DNA of 6,446 nt, from assembly GCA_035529435.1 (NCBI GenBank), contig DATKWS010000260.1, positions 1 through 6,446 of the forward strand, read 5' to 3'. Below, one piece after another: positions 1 to 5,949 of the stretch. Made by a program: the position numbers and the translations under genes. The notes under the pieces are model-generated. The model was given only the letters and a program-made list of their open reading frames with translations, was not told the origin of the DNA and did not search any database. The stretch's first letter is position 1; each line of letters begins with the position of its first letter. This DNA comes from DATKWS01 sp035529435. Lineage in GTDB: Bacteria > Krumholzibacteriota > Krumholzibacteriia > Krumholzibacteriales > Krumholzibacteriaceae.

Positions 1-23
1 TGAATAGTCGCATCGGCTATTCA
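1..23. repeat. perfect hairpin at left window edge
   Basis: Bases 1-7 (TGAATAG) and 17-23 (CTATTCA) are exact reverse complements. The stem continues through a T-G wobble and two more pairs to a 3-base CAT loop, giving a 10-bp stem. No T-run follows on the plus strand, and the sequence that would follow on the minus strand lies outside the window. A terminator for the minus-strand gene ending at 141 is possible but cannot be judged. It could equally be part of a repeat family. Confidence 0.35.
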
Positions 24-140
24 ACGCACGGTGCCGGCCTGCGCGGCCTGATTGACGCCGCCAATCTATTGCCGGGCCGTGGACGGCATATCCGGTCCCC
101 GCGGCGGTTCGAATTCACATCACGGCATAAAGGAATAACT

Positions 141-1373
141 CTACTCGGGATTTAGCGTCACGATCGTCGCGCCCCACCCACCGCCGTCTTCACCCGCGAG
201 ACGGAAGCGCTCCACGTACGGCAGGCGCCGCAGGATCGCGTGCACCGTCTCACGCAGGGCGCCCGTCCCCTTGCCGTGGATTATGCGCACATCGAGAATT
301 CCCCGCTCGCGGCAGGCGGTGAGGTACTCGGGAACGAGATCCTTCACCTCGTTCGCACGAAAGGTGTGCAGGTCGAGGGTGCCGTCGATCGGAAGCTCGA
401 CCGGCTCTGCGGCTTCATCGCCGGGACCGCCGTCCCGCAGCTCCGCGTACATCCCGGCCAGGCGCTCGATGTGGCGGGTGTCCGTTCCGCAGCATCCCCC
501 GAGAATCGACATCCCGAAATCGGTGTGGAGACGCAGCATCGCCCGCGCCCAGCGTTCCGGCGGATCGGCGTCGAGCCCGGCCCGGCCATCGAGCTCCTCG
601 GGGCTCCTACGCGATGCATTCCCCTGGAGGCCGATCAACCGGCCCCCGAGCGGCGCGGCGGTGTGCGATCCCGCGGCGAGCGCGTCCCGTACATTGTCGG
701 GGTGCACGCAGTTCAGCATGTAGCATGACGGCGCCGGCCGGGCGGCCGCATCGATCGTCGCGATCGCCTCGCGCAGGGGCGTTCCGTCCATCAGGTTCCC
801 GTTCGCGCGGATGATGAAGCTGAGAATGTACGGAAGCCCGCCACCGACCATCGCAGCGGCCATCCCCGCCGCCTCACGGATGGAAGGGAGGGTGGAGGCG
901 ACGAGAAGGTCGACACCCGCCCCGGCCAATTCTTCCACCTGGAATGAATGGTAGGCCCGCGCCGATTCCGCATCCGGCGCCCCTTCGGGATCGTACGCGT
1001 CCCCCCGGCCCCCCATCAGCCCGCCGATCAGGATCTTCTCTCCGTACTCCCCATAATCATCCCGTATCCGCGAGAGAAACGCGGAACAGTCACGATTCAC
1101 GCCGGTGCCGGCAAGGCCGGCGCGCTCGAGGCGGTCACGGCTCGCGCGCCAGGTCGGAGTGAGGATCAGTATCGGTAGGCCGTGCCGCTTCGCCGCATCT
1201 ATGTACTCCCGGTAGATCGAGGAGAGCAGCGCGCTCCCCTCCGCATCGTATATCATCCCCGCGTTCGCGATGTCGCCGTCCAGGTGGTACCGCGTCTCGC
1301 GCTTGATCCTCTCGATCACCGACCCCTCGGTGACGATCAGCGGATTTCGTTCGATCAGCGTCTGGAAGTCCAT
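141..1373 (-). CDS. homocysteine S-methyltransferase domain fused to C-terminal Smr domain
   Basis: 410 aa. Residues about 10-313 look like a zinc-dependent homocysteine S-methyltransferase: TEGSVIERI near the N-terminus (residues 15-22), then the three zinc cysteines expected for the family, C222 in LNCVHP and C294-C295 in GGCCGT. Family enzymes move a methyl group from a donor such as S-methylmethionine to homocysteine, giving methionine; the donor here is unknown. A short linker (about 314-330) leads to an Smr domain (about 331-408) with both hallmark motifs, LDLH (333-336) and HGKGTGALR (366-374). Smr domains of MutS2 and SmrB bind and cut nucleic acids. The start at 1373 was chosen over an upstream ATG (1418) because AGGAGG precedes it, no SD precedes the upstream one, and the extra 15 residues are Arg/Gly-rich and unlike the family. 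The gene stands alone and is divergent from the isomerase gene. Domain calls are from motifs; the role of the fusion is unknown. Confidence 0.88.
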   Translation of the reverse strand: MDFQTLIERNPLIVTEGSVIERIKRETRYHLDGDIANAGMIYDAEGSALLSSIYREYIDAAKRHGLPILILTPTWRASRDRLERAGLAGTGVNRDCSAFLSRIRDDYGEYGEKILIGGLMGGRGDAYDPEGAPDAESARAYHSFQVEELAGAGVDLLVASTLPSIREAAGMAAAMVGGGLPYILSFIIRANGNLMDGTPLREAIATIDAAARPAPSCYMLNCVHPDNVRDALAAGSHTAAPLGGRLIGLQGNASRRSPEELDGRAGLDADPPERWARAMLRLHTDFGMSILGGCCGTDTRHIERLAGMYAELRDGGPGDEAAEPVELPIDGTLDLHTFRANEVKDLVPEYLTACRERGILDVRIIHGKGTGALRETVHAILRRLPYVERFRLAGEDGGGWGATIVTLNPE

Positions 1374-1376
1374 GCC

Positions 1377-1383
1377 CCTCCTC
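1377..1383 (-). promoter_or_regulatory. ribosome binding site of the methyltransferase-Smr gene
   Basis: The minus strand reads GAGGAGG followed by GGC and ATG at 1373. The AGGAGG core sits only 3 nt from the ATG, slightly close, but GAGG within it lies 6 nt away. This site decides the start in favour of 1373. Confidence 0.6.
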
Positions 1384-1426
1384 GTACCGGCCCGTCTGCC
1401 GCCACGATATTGAACCATACACCGGC

Positions 1427-1454
1427 CGGGCGGACAAGCACAACCGGCCGCCCG
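1427..1454. repeat. GC-rich inverted repeat in divergent intergenic region
   Basis: CGGGCGG (1427-1433) and CCGCCCG (1448-1454) are exact reverse complements around a 14-base loop. They lie in the 269-bp region between the divergent methyltransferase-Smr and isomerase genes. It could be an operator or a chance GC-rich match. No convincing -35/-10 pair stands out for either gene here; the plus strand becomes AT-rich only at about 1609-1622, just before the isomerase SD. Confidence 0.25.
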
Positions 1455-1627
1455 CTCCCGGCGTCATCGAGGCGGGCATCGCGGCGGGAACTGCTGGACA
1501 GACCGGCTCCGTGATGTTACCTTTATGGAGCTTTGGATCATGGATTACGGGTGCCGTTCCGGGGCGGTATTGCGGATCGAATCGACCGCGCTACAGGACC
1601 CCGGCGGATTATTATTATCATTTCCCT

Positions 1628-1635
1628 GGAGGGAG
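1628..1635 (+). promoter_or_regulatory. ribosome binding site of the isomerase lipoprotein gene
   Basis: GGAGGGAG lies 7-10 nt before the ATG at 1643. It fixes the start at this ATG, which also places a lipoprotein signal peptide exactly at the N-terminus. An upstream in-frame ATG at 1511 would add 44 residues and bury that signal. Confidence 0.75.
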
Positions 1636-1642
1636 TACCAAG

Positions 1643-2659
1643 ATGCTGAGATATATCCTGGCAACGATCATCGCGCTCGGTTGTGCGATGTGCGTCACGG
1701 GATGCTCGAAGGATCAGGAAAAGGCCGAAAGCGAACCGGTCCCGCAGACCGATTCCAATAGAGTCGTGATGACGGTGAACGACGAAACGATAGCGGACGA
1801 GGACGTGGCGATGGAGGTATCCCGCCTCATGCAGATGCGGTCCCGTGGACTGAGCCCGGACCAGTTGGAATCGACCCGGCGTGCGCTGAGAAGTGAAGCG
1901 GCGGGGAATGTGTTGAGCCGGATGCTTCTCAATCAGGAAGTGCAAAAGCAGGGTATCGAGATCCCGGACGAGAAGGTGGAGGAGCGGCTCCGCCAGATCA
2001 AGGAGGATTTCGGCTCGGAGGAGGTATTCAACGCCCGGATCGCGCGGATGAACATGACGGAGGATGACGTGCGCCGGGAGGTCGCCACCGGACTCGCCAT
2101 CGAGCAGCTCATCGAGAAGCAGACCGCCTTTCTGCCGCCGCCGGGCGAACAGGAACTGATGGCGTACTACAACGAGCACATCGATTGGTACACCGAACCG
2201 GAAAAGGTTCGTGCGAGCCACATCCTGCTCAAGTTCAATCCGGGCGACGACGATAAGGTGCGCGCGGAGAAGAAGGCCGGCGCGCAGGAGCTCCTCGAGA
2301 AGGTCAGGGGCGGGGCCAATTTCGCGCAGCTCGCCGTCGAGCATTCCGATTGTCCGAGCAAATCGCGCGGCGGCGATCTCGACTTCTTCTCGCGCGGAAT
2401 GATGGTCAAGGAGTTCGAGGATGTCGCCTTCGCGCTCGATGTCGGCGAGGTAAGCGATCTCGTGGAAACACAGTTCGGGTATCACATCATCAAGGCGACC
2501 GACCGTAAGCAGGGGCGCGTCGTTCCCTTTGCGGAGGTGGCCGAGCGCGTCAAGACCGACTTCGGGAACGAGACGAAGCAGCAGGCGGTCAATGACTATC
2601 TCGAACGCCTCAAGACCGCCGCAAAGATAGAGTATGCGGATTCCTCGCTCATCGATTGA
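1643..2659 (+). CDS. parvulin-type peptidyl-prolyl cis-trans isomerase lipoprotein (SurA/PrsA-like)
   Basis: 338 aa. The N-terminus is a lipoprotein signal: MLRY, a hydrophobic stretch (about 4-17), then lipobox V18-T19-G20-C21, with Ser after the Cys. Processing should leave a lipid-anchored protein in the envelope, facing the periplasm if the cell is diderm. A charged tether (22-40) is followed by an alpha-helical SurA-N/PrsA-like chaperone region (about 41-165) rich in Glu, Arg and Gln. A single PPIC rotamase domain covers about 187-286, with VRASHILLK (189-197), GGDLDFFSRG (243-252), FALDVGEVS (263-271) and FGYHIIK (278-284). A helical tail completes the chaperone fold. Such proteins catalyse prolyl isomerisation and help fold exported or outer-membrane proteins. 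The gene is alone, divergent from the gene on its left and convergent with nrdG. One PPIC domain, not the two of E. coli SurA, makes it closer to PrsA or PpiD-like forms in layout. Confidence 0.9.
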   Translation: MLRYILATIIALGCAMCVTGCSKDQEKAESEPVPQTDSNRVVMTVNDETIADEDVAMEVSRLMQMRSRGLSPDQLESTRRALRSEAAGNVLSRMLLNQEVQKQGIEIPDEKVEERLRQIKEDFGSEEVFNARIARMNMTEDDVRREVATGLAIEQLIEKQTAFLPPPGEQELMAYYNEHIDWYTEPEKVRASHILLKFNPGDDDKVRAEKKAGAQELLEKVRGGANFAQLAVEHSDCPSKSRGGDLDFFSRGMMVKEFEDVAFALDVGEVSDLVETQFGYHIIKATDRKQGRVVPFAEVAERVKTDFGNETKQQAVNDYLERLKTAAKIEYADSSLID

Positions 2660-2670
2660 GACGGAAACAT

Positions 2671-2685
2671 TCGATCGATGATCGA
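2671..2685. repeat. small hairpin in convergent gap
   Basis: TCGATC (2671-2676), loop GAT, GATCGA (2680-2685) form a 6-bp stem 11 bases after the isomerase stop codon. It is followed by only TT on the plus strand and by ATGTTT on the minus strand, so it is a weak terminator candidate in either direction. The region is rich in GATC/CGAT words, which produce such stems easily. Confidence 0.25.
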
Positions 2686-2724
2686 TTCCCGCCGTATGCC
2701 GCTGCGTTCCTGTTGCGGCGATCC

Positions 2725-2749
2725 GAGCGCGGCGCGCTCAGGCGGTTTT
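2725..2749 (+). terminator. possible terminator after the isomerase gene
   Basis: GAGCGC (2725-2730), loop GGC, GCGCTC (2734-2739) is a perfect GC-rich 6-bp stem, followed after six bases by TTTT (2746-2749) on the plus strand. The T-run is short and displaced, so this is weak. The stem overlaps the nrdG stop codon (2738-2740) on the other strand, so the two convergent transcripts would overlap slightly. Confidence 0.3.
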
Positions 2750-3400
2750 GCTGTCCAGTGAATCTTCGCGGTCCGGAGTGGGCACGAACGTGCGGAGTGC
2801 GGGATCGTATGCATGTTCCGGGTTGAAATCCTGGAGTGTGTGCGGCGATCCGGACGGGACCATTTCTGCGATCGCGAGGATATCGCTCTCGGAGAGCAAC
2901 GGTTTCACCACGGTGGTCCGGAATTCATGTGAAATGCCGCTCCGGGCGATCAACCTGATGCTTCCCCTGATGGCCCGAACGGGCGCGGCCACGCCGGTCA
3001 ATCGATCGTAGCACGCCATCGGGGCCTTGATATCCATGGCAATGTAATCGACGAGATTCTCCGCGAGCAGGCGGCGCAACACCCCCGGCCGGCTCCCGTT
3101 CGTGTCGAGCTTCACCGCGTATCCCATCTCCCGTATCCGGCGGAGGAACCGCGGGAGGTCCGGCTGCAACGTAGGCTCGCCGCCCGTGACGACGACCCCG
3201 TCGAGCAGTCCGCGGCGCTCGTGCAGATGCCGGAGGACCGTCATTTCGGGGATGGATGCGCTCCCCTCGCCGCACGCCGGGATCAGCGCGCCGTTGTGGC
3301 AGAAGGGGCACCTGAAGTTGCACCCCTGCGTGAAGACGATCGCCGCCGTCATGCCCGGATAATCGCTGAGGCTGAATGACTGGAATCCCCCGATTCGCAA
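2738..3400 (-). CDS. nrdG: anaerobic ribonucleoside-triphosphate reductase activating protein (radical SAM)
   Basis: 220 aa. A radical SAM enzyme that uses a [4Fe-4S] cluster and S-adenosylmethionine to place the glycyl radical on NrdD. The cluster motif CxxxCxxC is C27-x3-C31-x2-C34 (CNFRCPFC). The SAM-binding GGEP motif is at 73-76, and MDIKAP (122-127) is typical of this group. The N-terminal GFQSFSLSDYPG pattern matches the longer NrdG-type activases that also resemble pyruvate formate-lyase activases; the immediately upstream nrdD settles the substrate. The start is TTG at 3400: no ATG is available before residue 17, which lies too close to the cluster, and AGGAGG lies 7 nt upstream. The gap to the nrdD stop is 3 nt, so the two genes form one operon and are probably translationally coupled. 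It is complete and of usual size or slightly longer. Confidence 0.93.
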   Translation of the reverse strand: MRIGGFQSFSLSDYPGMTAAIVFTQGCNFRCPFCHNGALIPACGEGSASIPEMTVLRHLHERRGLLDGVVVTGGEPTLQPDLPRFLRRIREMGYAVKLDTNGSRPGVLRRLLAENLVDYIAMDIKAPMACYDRLTGVAAPVRAIRGSIRLIARSGISHEFRTTVVKPLLSESDILAIAEMVPSGSPHTLQDFNPEHAYDPALRTFVPTPDREDSLDSKTA

Positions 3401-3403
3401 ACC

Positions 3404-5545
3404 CTATCCTCCTATGTCATACACCGAGCGTATAGCGAATTCGGCCTGCTTTCCCTCGTTCCACTGGTTGACGGGGCGCAGGTACCCCACGATCCGCGAG
3501 TATATCTCGGTCTCGCTGCCGCATTCGGGGCAGGCGCGCTTTTCCCCCGTCAGGTATCCGTGCGTCGGGCAGATCGAGAAGGTGGGCGAGATCGTGAAGT
3601 ACGGCAGCTTGTATTTGGTGCAGACCTTTCTGACGAATCTCTTGAGTGCACCCGGATCGGGAGCCGCCTCACCGAGAAAAACGTGGAGGACCGTGCCGCC
3701 CGTATATTTCGTCTGCAGCGTGTCCTGGAGCTCGAGCACGGTGAAGATATCGTCGGTGTAATTCACCGGGAGCTGCGTCGAGTTGGTGTAGATCGGCTCC
3801 GCGCCGGCCGCGGTGTCGCAGATGCAGCGAATGTCCGGGTAGTGTTTCTTGTCGAGCCTGGCGAGCCGGTAGGCGGTCCCCTCGGCGGGGGTCGCCTCGA
3901 GGTTGTAGAGGTTCCCCGTTTCCTCCTGGAACCGGAGCAGCCGCTCGCGCATGTGATCGAGGACCGATGACGCGAAGGCGATCCCCTCGCTCGTGCCGAT
4001 ATCCTTTCCGAGGAAGTTGAGACACGCCTCGTTCATGCCGACGAGCCCGATCGTCGAGAAATGGTTGTGCCAGTAACAGTCGTGCCGCATCTTGACGTTT
4101 CTGAGGTAGTACTTCGTGTACGGATAGAGGTCGTTCTCGGTGAACTGCTCGAGCACCTTCCGTTTTGTCTCGAGGCTCGTCCGCGCGACCTCCATGAGAT
4201 GGTCGAGGTGCGTGAAGAAATCCTCCTCGCCCTGCGCGATATACCCGAGGCGCGGCATGTTGAGCGTGACGACGCCGATCGAGCCGGTGAGCGGATTGGC
4301 GCCGAACAGCCCGCCGCCCCGTTTCTCCAGCGAGCGGAGGTCGAGGCGCAGACGGCAGCACATCGATCGCGCATCGTCCGGGGAGAGATCCGAATTGACG
4401 AAGTTCGCGAAGTAGGGGATACCGTATTTCGCCGTCACCTCCCAGAGCCTCTCGAGGGACGGATTGTCCCAGTTGAAGTCGCTCGAGATATTGTACGTGG
4501 GTATGGGGAAGGTGAACACGCGGCCCTTCGCGTCCCCCTCGGAGAGGACCTCGAGAAACGCCTGGTTGAATACGTCCATCTCCTCCTGGAATTCTGCGTA
4601 CGTCTCGTTGCGGGGCTCGCCGCCCACGACGGCCGGCTCGTTGGCGAGCGTGGACGGCGGCTGCAGGTCGAGCGTCAGGTTGGTGAAGGGCGTCTGGAAT
4701 CCCACGCGCGTCGGGACATTCACGTTGAAAACGAACTCCTGGAGGCTCTGCTTGACCTCGCGGTACCCGAGCCCGTCGCACCTGATGAACGGCGCGAGCA
4801 GCGTGTCGAAGTTGCTGAAGGCCTGCGCCCCCGCGGCCTCGCCCTGGAGCGTGTAGAAGAAGTTGACGATCTGACCGAGAGCCGTGCGGAAGTGTTTCGC
4901 CGGCTTGCTCTCCGCCTTGCCGACCGCCCCCCTGAATCCGGAGCGGAGGAGATCGTGCAGATCCCATCCGACGCAGTAGACCGACAGGAGGCCGAGGTCG
5001 TGCAGGTGCAGGGCGCCGGAGAGATGGGCCTCGCGCACCTCGGGGGTATAGATCTTGTTGAGCCAGTAAGTCTTGCTGATTTCGCTGGAGATGTAGTTGT
5101 TGAGCCCCTGGAGGGAGTAGGCCATATTGCTGTTCTCCTTGACCTTCCAGTCGAGGCGCTCGAGATAGCGGTCGATGAGATCGAGATCGGCCTTCTTGAT
5201 CATATCCCTGATCCGCGCATGCTGATCGCGGTAGAGTATGTACGCCTTCGCCGTCTTCTTGAATGGGGAGGTGAGGAGCACCTCCTCGACCATGTCCTGG
5301 ATCTCCTCGACCGCGGGCAGCTCACCGGTGAGAATCGTCTGTGCGAGCCCCACCACGCGCATGGTGAGGCGTTTGGCCGTGTCCTCGGAGAATTCCCCCG
5401 TCGCCCTGCCCGCCTTGAGGATGGCGTGCGTTATCTTGGCCGCATCGAACGGAACGGTGCGCCCGTCCCGCTTGCGAATCCGGGAGAACATTGTGGGATT
5501 GCCGTGATCAATCATCTCTCTCGAATCGACCGAAGATACCTCCAT
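3404..5545 (-). CDS. nrdD: anaerobic (class III) ribonucleoside-triphosphate reductase
   Basis: 713 aa, full length. It reduces ribonucleoside triphosphates to dNTPs without oxygen using a glycyl radical. An N-terminal ATP-cone (about 20-115: IRKRDGRTVPFD, AKITHAILKAG, AYILYRDQHA) is the allosteric site sensing ATP/dATP. The catalytic barrel includes LHLHDL (179-184), Cys191 in VYCVGWDLHDL, and the SMCCRLRLD segment (394-402), whose Cys396 or Cys397 would be the second active-site cysteine. The C-terminal zinc site is C659-x2-H662 with C672-x2-C675, a CxxH/CxxC variant. The glycyl radical is G687 in RIVGY, followed by LRPVNQWNEGKQAEF. Two cysteines on the barrel are the pattern of formate-using NrdD, which is inference. 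The start at 5545 has AAAGGAG 7 nt upstream; Met11 or Met19 are alternatives closer to the ATP-cone but lack that site. It is followed by nrdG. Confidence 0.97.
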   Translation of the reverse strand: MEVSSVDSREMIDHGNPTMFSRIRKRDGRTVPFDAAKITHAILKAGRATGEFSEDTAKRLTMRVVGLAQTILTGELPAVEEIQDMVEEVLLTSPFKKTAKAYILYRDQHARIRDMIKKADLDLIDRYLERLDWKVKENSNMAYSLQGLNNYISSEISKTYWLNKIYTPEVREAHLSGALHLHDLGLLSVYCVGWDLHDLLRSGFRGAVGKAESKPAKHFRTALGQIVNFFYTLQGEAAGAQAFSNFDTLLAPFIRCDGLGYREVKQSLQEFVFNVNVPTRVGFQTPFTNLTLDLQPPSTLANEPAVVGGEPRNETYAEFQEEMDVFNQAFLEVLSEGDAKGRVFTFPIPTYNISSDFNWDNPSLERLWEVTAKYGIPYFANFVNSDLSPDDARSMCCRLRLDLRSLEKRGGGLFGANPLTGSIGVVTLNMPRLGYIAQGEEDFFTHLDHLMEVARTSLETKRKVLEQFTENDLYPYTKYYLRNVKMRHDCYWHNHFSTIGLVGMNEACLNFLGKDIGTSEGIAFASSVLDHMRERLLRFQEETGNLYNLEATPAEGTAYRLARLDKKHYPDIRCICDTAAGAEPIYTNSTQLPVNYTDDIFTVLELQDTLQTKYTGGTVLHVFLGEAAPDPGALKRFVRKVCTKYKLPYFTISPTFSICPTHGYLTGEKRACPECGSETEIYSRIVGYLRPVNQWNEGKQAEFAIRSVYDIGG
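3408..3413 (-). promoter_or_regulatory. ribosome binding site of nrdG inside the nrdD 3' end
   Basis: AGGAGG on the minus strand, 7 nt before the TTG start at 3400. The same bases encode the last Ile-Gly-Gly residues of NrdD. Ribosomes finishing nrdD would therefore clear or occupy this site, which suits tight coupling of reductase and activase synthesis. Confidence 0.75.
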
Positions 5546-5552
5546 CCCCCAT

Positions 5553-5559
5553 CTCCTTT
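5553..5559 (-). promoter_or_regulatory. ribosome binding site of nrdD, abutting the leader terminator
   Basis: AAAGGAG on the minus strand, 7 nt before the ATG at 5545. Only three bases (5560-5562) separate it from the U-run of the upstream terminator, so folding of that hairpin would stop transcription before the site is made and could also hinder ribosome loading. Confidence 0.75.
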
Positions 5560-5562
5560 AGC

Positions 5563-5592
5563 AAAAAACAGTGGCCCGAATGTTCAGGCCAC
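5563..5592 (-). terminator. intrinsic terminator (attenuator) in the nrdD leader
   Basis: On the minus strand GTGGCC (5592-5587) pairs exactly with GGCCAC (5576-5571). The 10-nt loop between them can add two or three inner A/T and G/C pairs. Two bases later comes TTTTTT (5568-5563). This is a textbook Rho-independent terminator shape, yet no supported gene ends just upstream and the nrdD start follows 17 nt after the T-run. It is therefore read as an attenuator of nrdDG. The alternative is that it ends a small upstream gene (the frame closing at 5603). Confidence 0.65.
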
Positions 5593-5602
5593 ACGATACA
5601 GA

Positions 5603-5686
5603 TCATGAATCGTTTATTGTCCCGGCGCCGGCCGTAGGGCGATCGGAGAAACACTCGATTTTCATCGTAGCGGCCTCCACAACCAT
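5603..5686 (-). CDS. possible 27-aa leader peptide upstream of nrdD
   Basis: The frame starts ATG GTT GTG GAG at 5686 and stops with TGA at 5605-5603, just before the terminator hairpin. AAAGGGGG precedes it but ends only 2 nt from the ATG, which is poor spacing. The peptide has no run of a single amino acid as in classical attenuation peptides and no recognisable motif. The same frame is open back to an ATG at 5881 (92 codons), but that ATG lies between the -35 and -10 of the predicted promoter and so would not be transcribed from it. Probably not a gene; listed because translation here would disrupt the GGGCGAT arm of the leader. Confidence 0.15.
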   Translation of the reverse strand: MVVEAATMKIECFSDRPTAGAGTINDS

Positions 5687-5703
5687 CGCCCCCTTTATCG
5701 GGA

Positions 5704-5714
5704 CTGCAGCCCTC
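5704..5714. repeat. 11-bp direct repeat, copy 1 (CTGCAGCCCTC)
   Basis: This copy matches 5817-5827 exactly. The core CTGCAG is self-complementary, so in RNA the two copies can pair with each other over about 12 positions, allowing one or two G-U pairs, and enclose three smaller hairpins of the nrdD leader. Each copy could instead fold locally. Confidence 0.45.
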
Positions 5715-5816
5715 GCCCGGAGAACCCGCTCAGTTCTGATCGTAGATAAACCCTGTGGGAGACTACGTTCAGATGCTGCGTTCGTGATCCGCCCGTCACG
5801 CCCCCTCCCGCAAAGG

Positions 5817-5827
5817 CTGCAGCCCTC
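5817..5827. repeat. 11-bp direct repeat, copy 2 (CTGCAGCCCTC)
   Basis: Partner of 5704-5714. Near the 5' end of the predicted leader the minus strand reads GGGCTGCAGCC, which can fold on itself or pair with the other copy, a possible pair of alternative states. Confidence 0.45.
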
Positions 5828-5858
5828 AATATTCTCGAGATGTATATCCGGCAGCAAG

Positions 5859-5874
5859 GCCCAATATATTGTGG
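5859..5874. promoter_or_regulatory. NrdR box, promoter-proximal copy
   Basis: The core CAATATATTG (5862-5871) is a perfect palindrome and fits the remembered NrdR core CWATATATWG at all ten positions; the flanks fit partly. It covers the -10 of the nrdD promoter, so a bound repressor would block RNA polymerase. NrdR is an ATP-cone repressor of nrd genes that acts when dATP is high. Confidence 0.75.
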
Positions 5875-5891
5875 CCTCCATAATCTGTCAA
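5863..5891 (-). promoter_or_regulatory. sigma70-type promoter of nrdDG
   Basis: On the minus strand the -35 is TTGACA (5891-5886, 6/6), the spacer is 17 nt and the -10 is TATATT (5868-5863, 5/6). Transcription should begin near 5856, about 310 nt before the nrdD ATG. A weaker second pair (TTGTGC, 17 nt, TACATT with the -10 at 5902-5897) lies just upstream inside the distal NrdR box and may be an accessory promoter. Confidence 0.75.
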
Positions 5892-5906
5892 CACTAAATG
5901 TAGTAA
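5891..5906. promoter_or_regulatory. NrdR box, promoter-distal copy
   Basis: ACACTAAATGTAGTAA. The core CTAAATGTAG fits CWATATATWG at 8 of 10 positions, with both mismatches at the less conserved places and an ACA flank as in the consensus. It begins 32 bp from the start of the other box, leaving a 16-bp gap. NrdR sites normally come in pairs spaced 15-16 bp, so the geometry supports both boxes. Confidence 0.72.
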
Positions 5907-5949
5907 ATTTATAAAATCGGCACAATTTGTCTGCGAAGGAAGCAACCAA

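Larger units (their letters stand above)
5563..5856 (-). ncRNA. structured 5' leader of nrdDG, candidate riboswitch/attenuator
   Basis: Predicted transcript from the promoter at 5863-5891 to the terminator. Minus-strand helices seen by eye, in order: CGTGA/TCACG (5800-5796 with 5787-5783), enclosed by TGCG/CGCA (5812-5809 with 5780-5777); CGTAG/CTACG (5767-5763 with 5745-5741) with inner CCC/GGG; AGAAC/GTTCT (5737-5733 with 5725-5721); then a nested arm GGGCGAT/ATCGCCC (5691-5685 with 5643-5637), GGAG/CTCC (5678-5675 with 5648-5645) and CGAT-GAAA-ATCG (5667-5656), a GNRA-capped hairpin with a 7x7 internal loop. ACGAT/ATCGT follows before the terminator. Two CTGCAG-centred repeats could pair and close the first group. 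I do not recognise a cobalamin, TPP, SAM, FMN, purine or other familiar consensus. Hairpins arise by chance in GC-rich DNA, so the fold is a hypothesis; the terminator position is the strongest support. Confidence 0.45.

Noticed and set aside
105..119. GGTTCGAATTC resembling a tRNA T-loop
   Set aside because: The flanking bases do not form the 5-bp T stem and there is no acceptor or anticodon arm around it.
3..155. Plus-strand frame open from the left edge to a TAG at 153-155, possibly the C-terminus of a gene
   Set aside because: About 50 codons, no motif recognised and only modest third-position GC; it overlaps the 3' end of the minus-strand methyltransferase-Smr gene by 15 bp. It cannot be supported without sequence to the left.
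1538..2485. 315-codon minus-strand open frame opposite the isomerase gene
   Set aside because: Antisense shadow; the sense strand has a lipobox, a PPIC domain and a good SD.
4061..5608. Long 515-codon plus-strand open frame opposite nrdD
   Set aside because: It is the antisense shadow of the high-GC3 nrdD gene, very rich in Glu/Arg/Val/Leu as expected of such shadows, and has no domain.
5563..5856. Cobalamin riboswitch upstream of nrdD (GCCACTG is present near 5575-5569)
   Set aside because: GCCACTG here is the 3' arm of the terminator plus two bases. The B12 box (AGCCNGGAGACCNGCC type) and the rest of the conserved core are absent.
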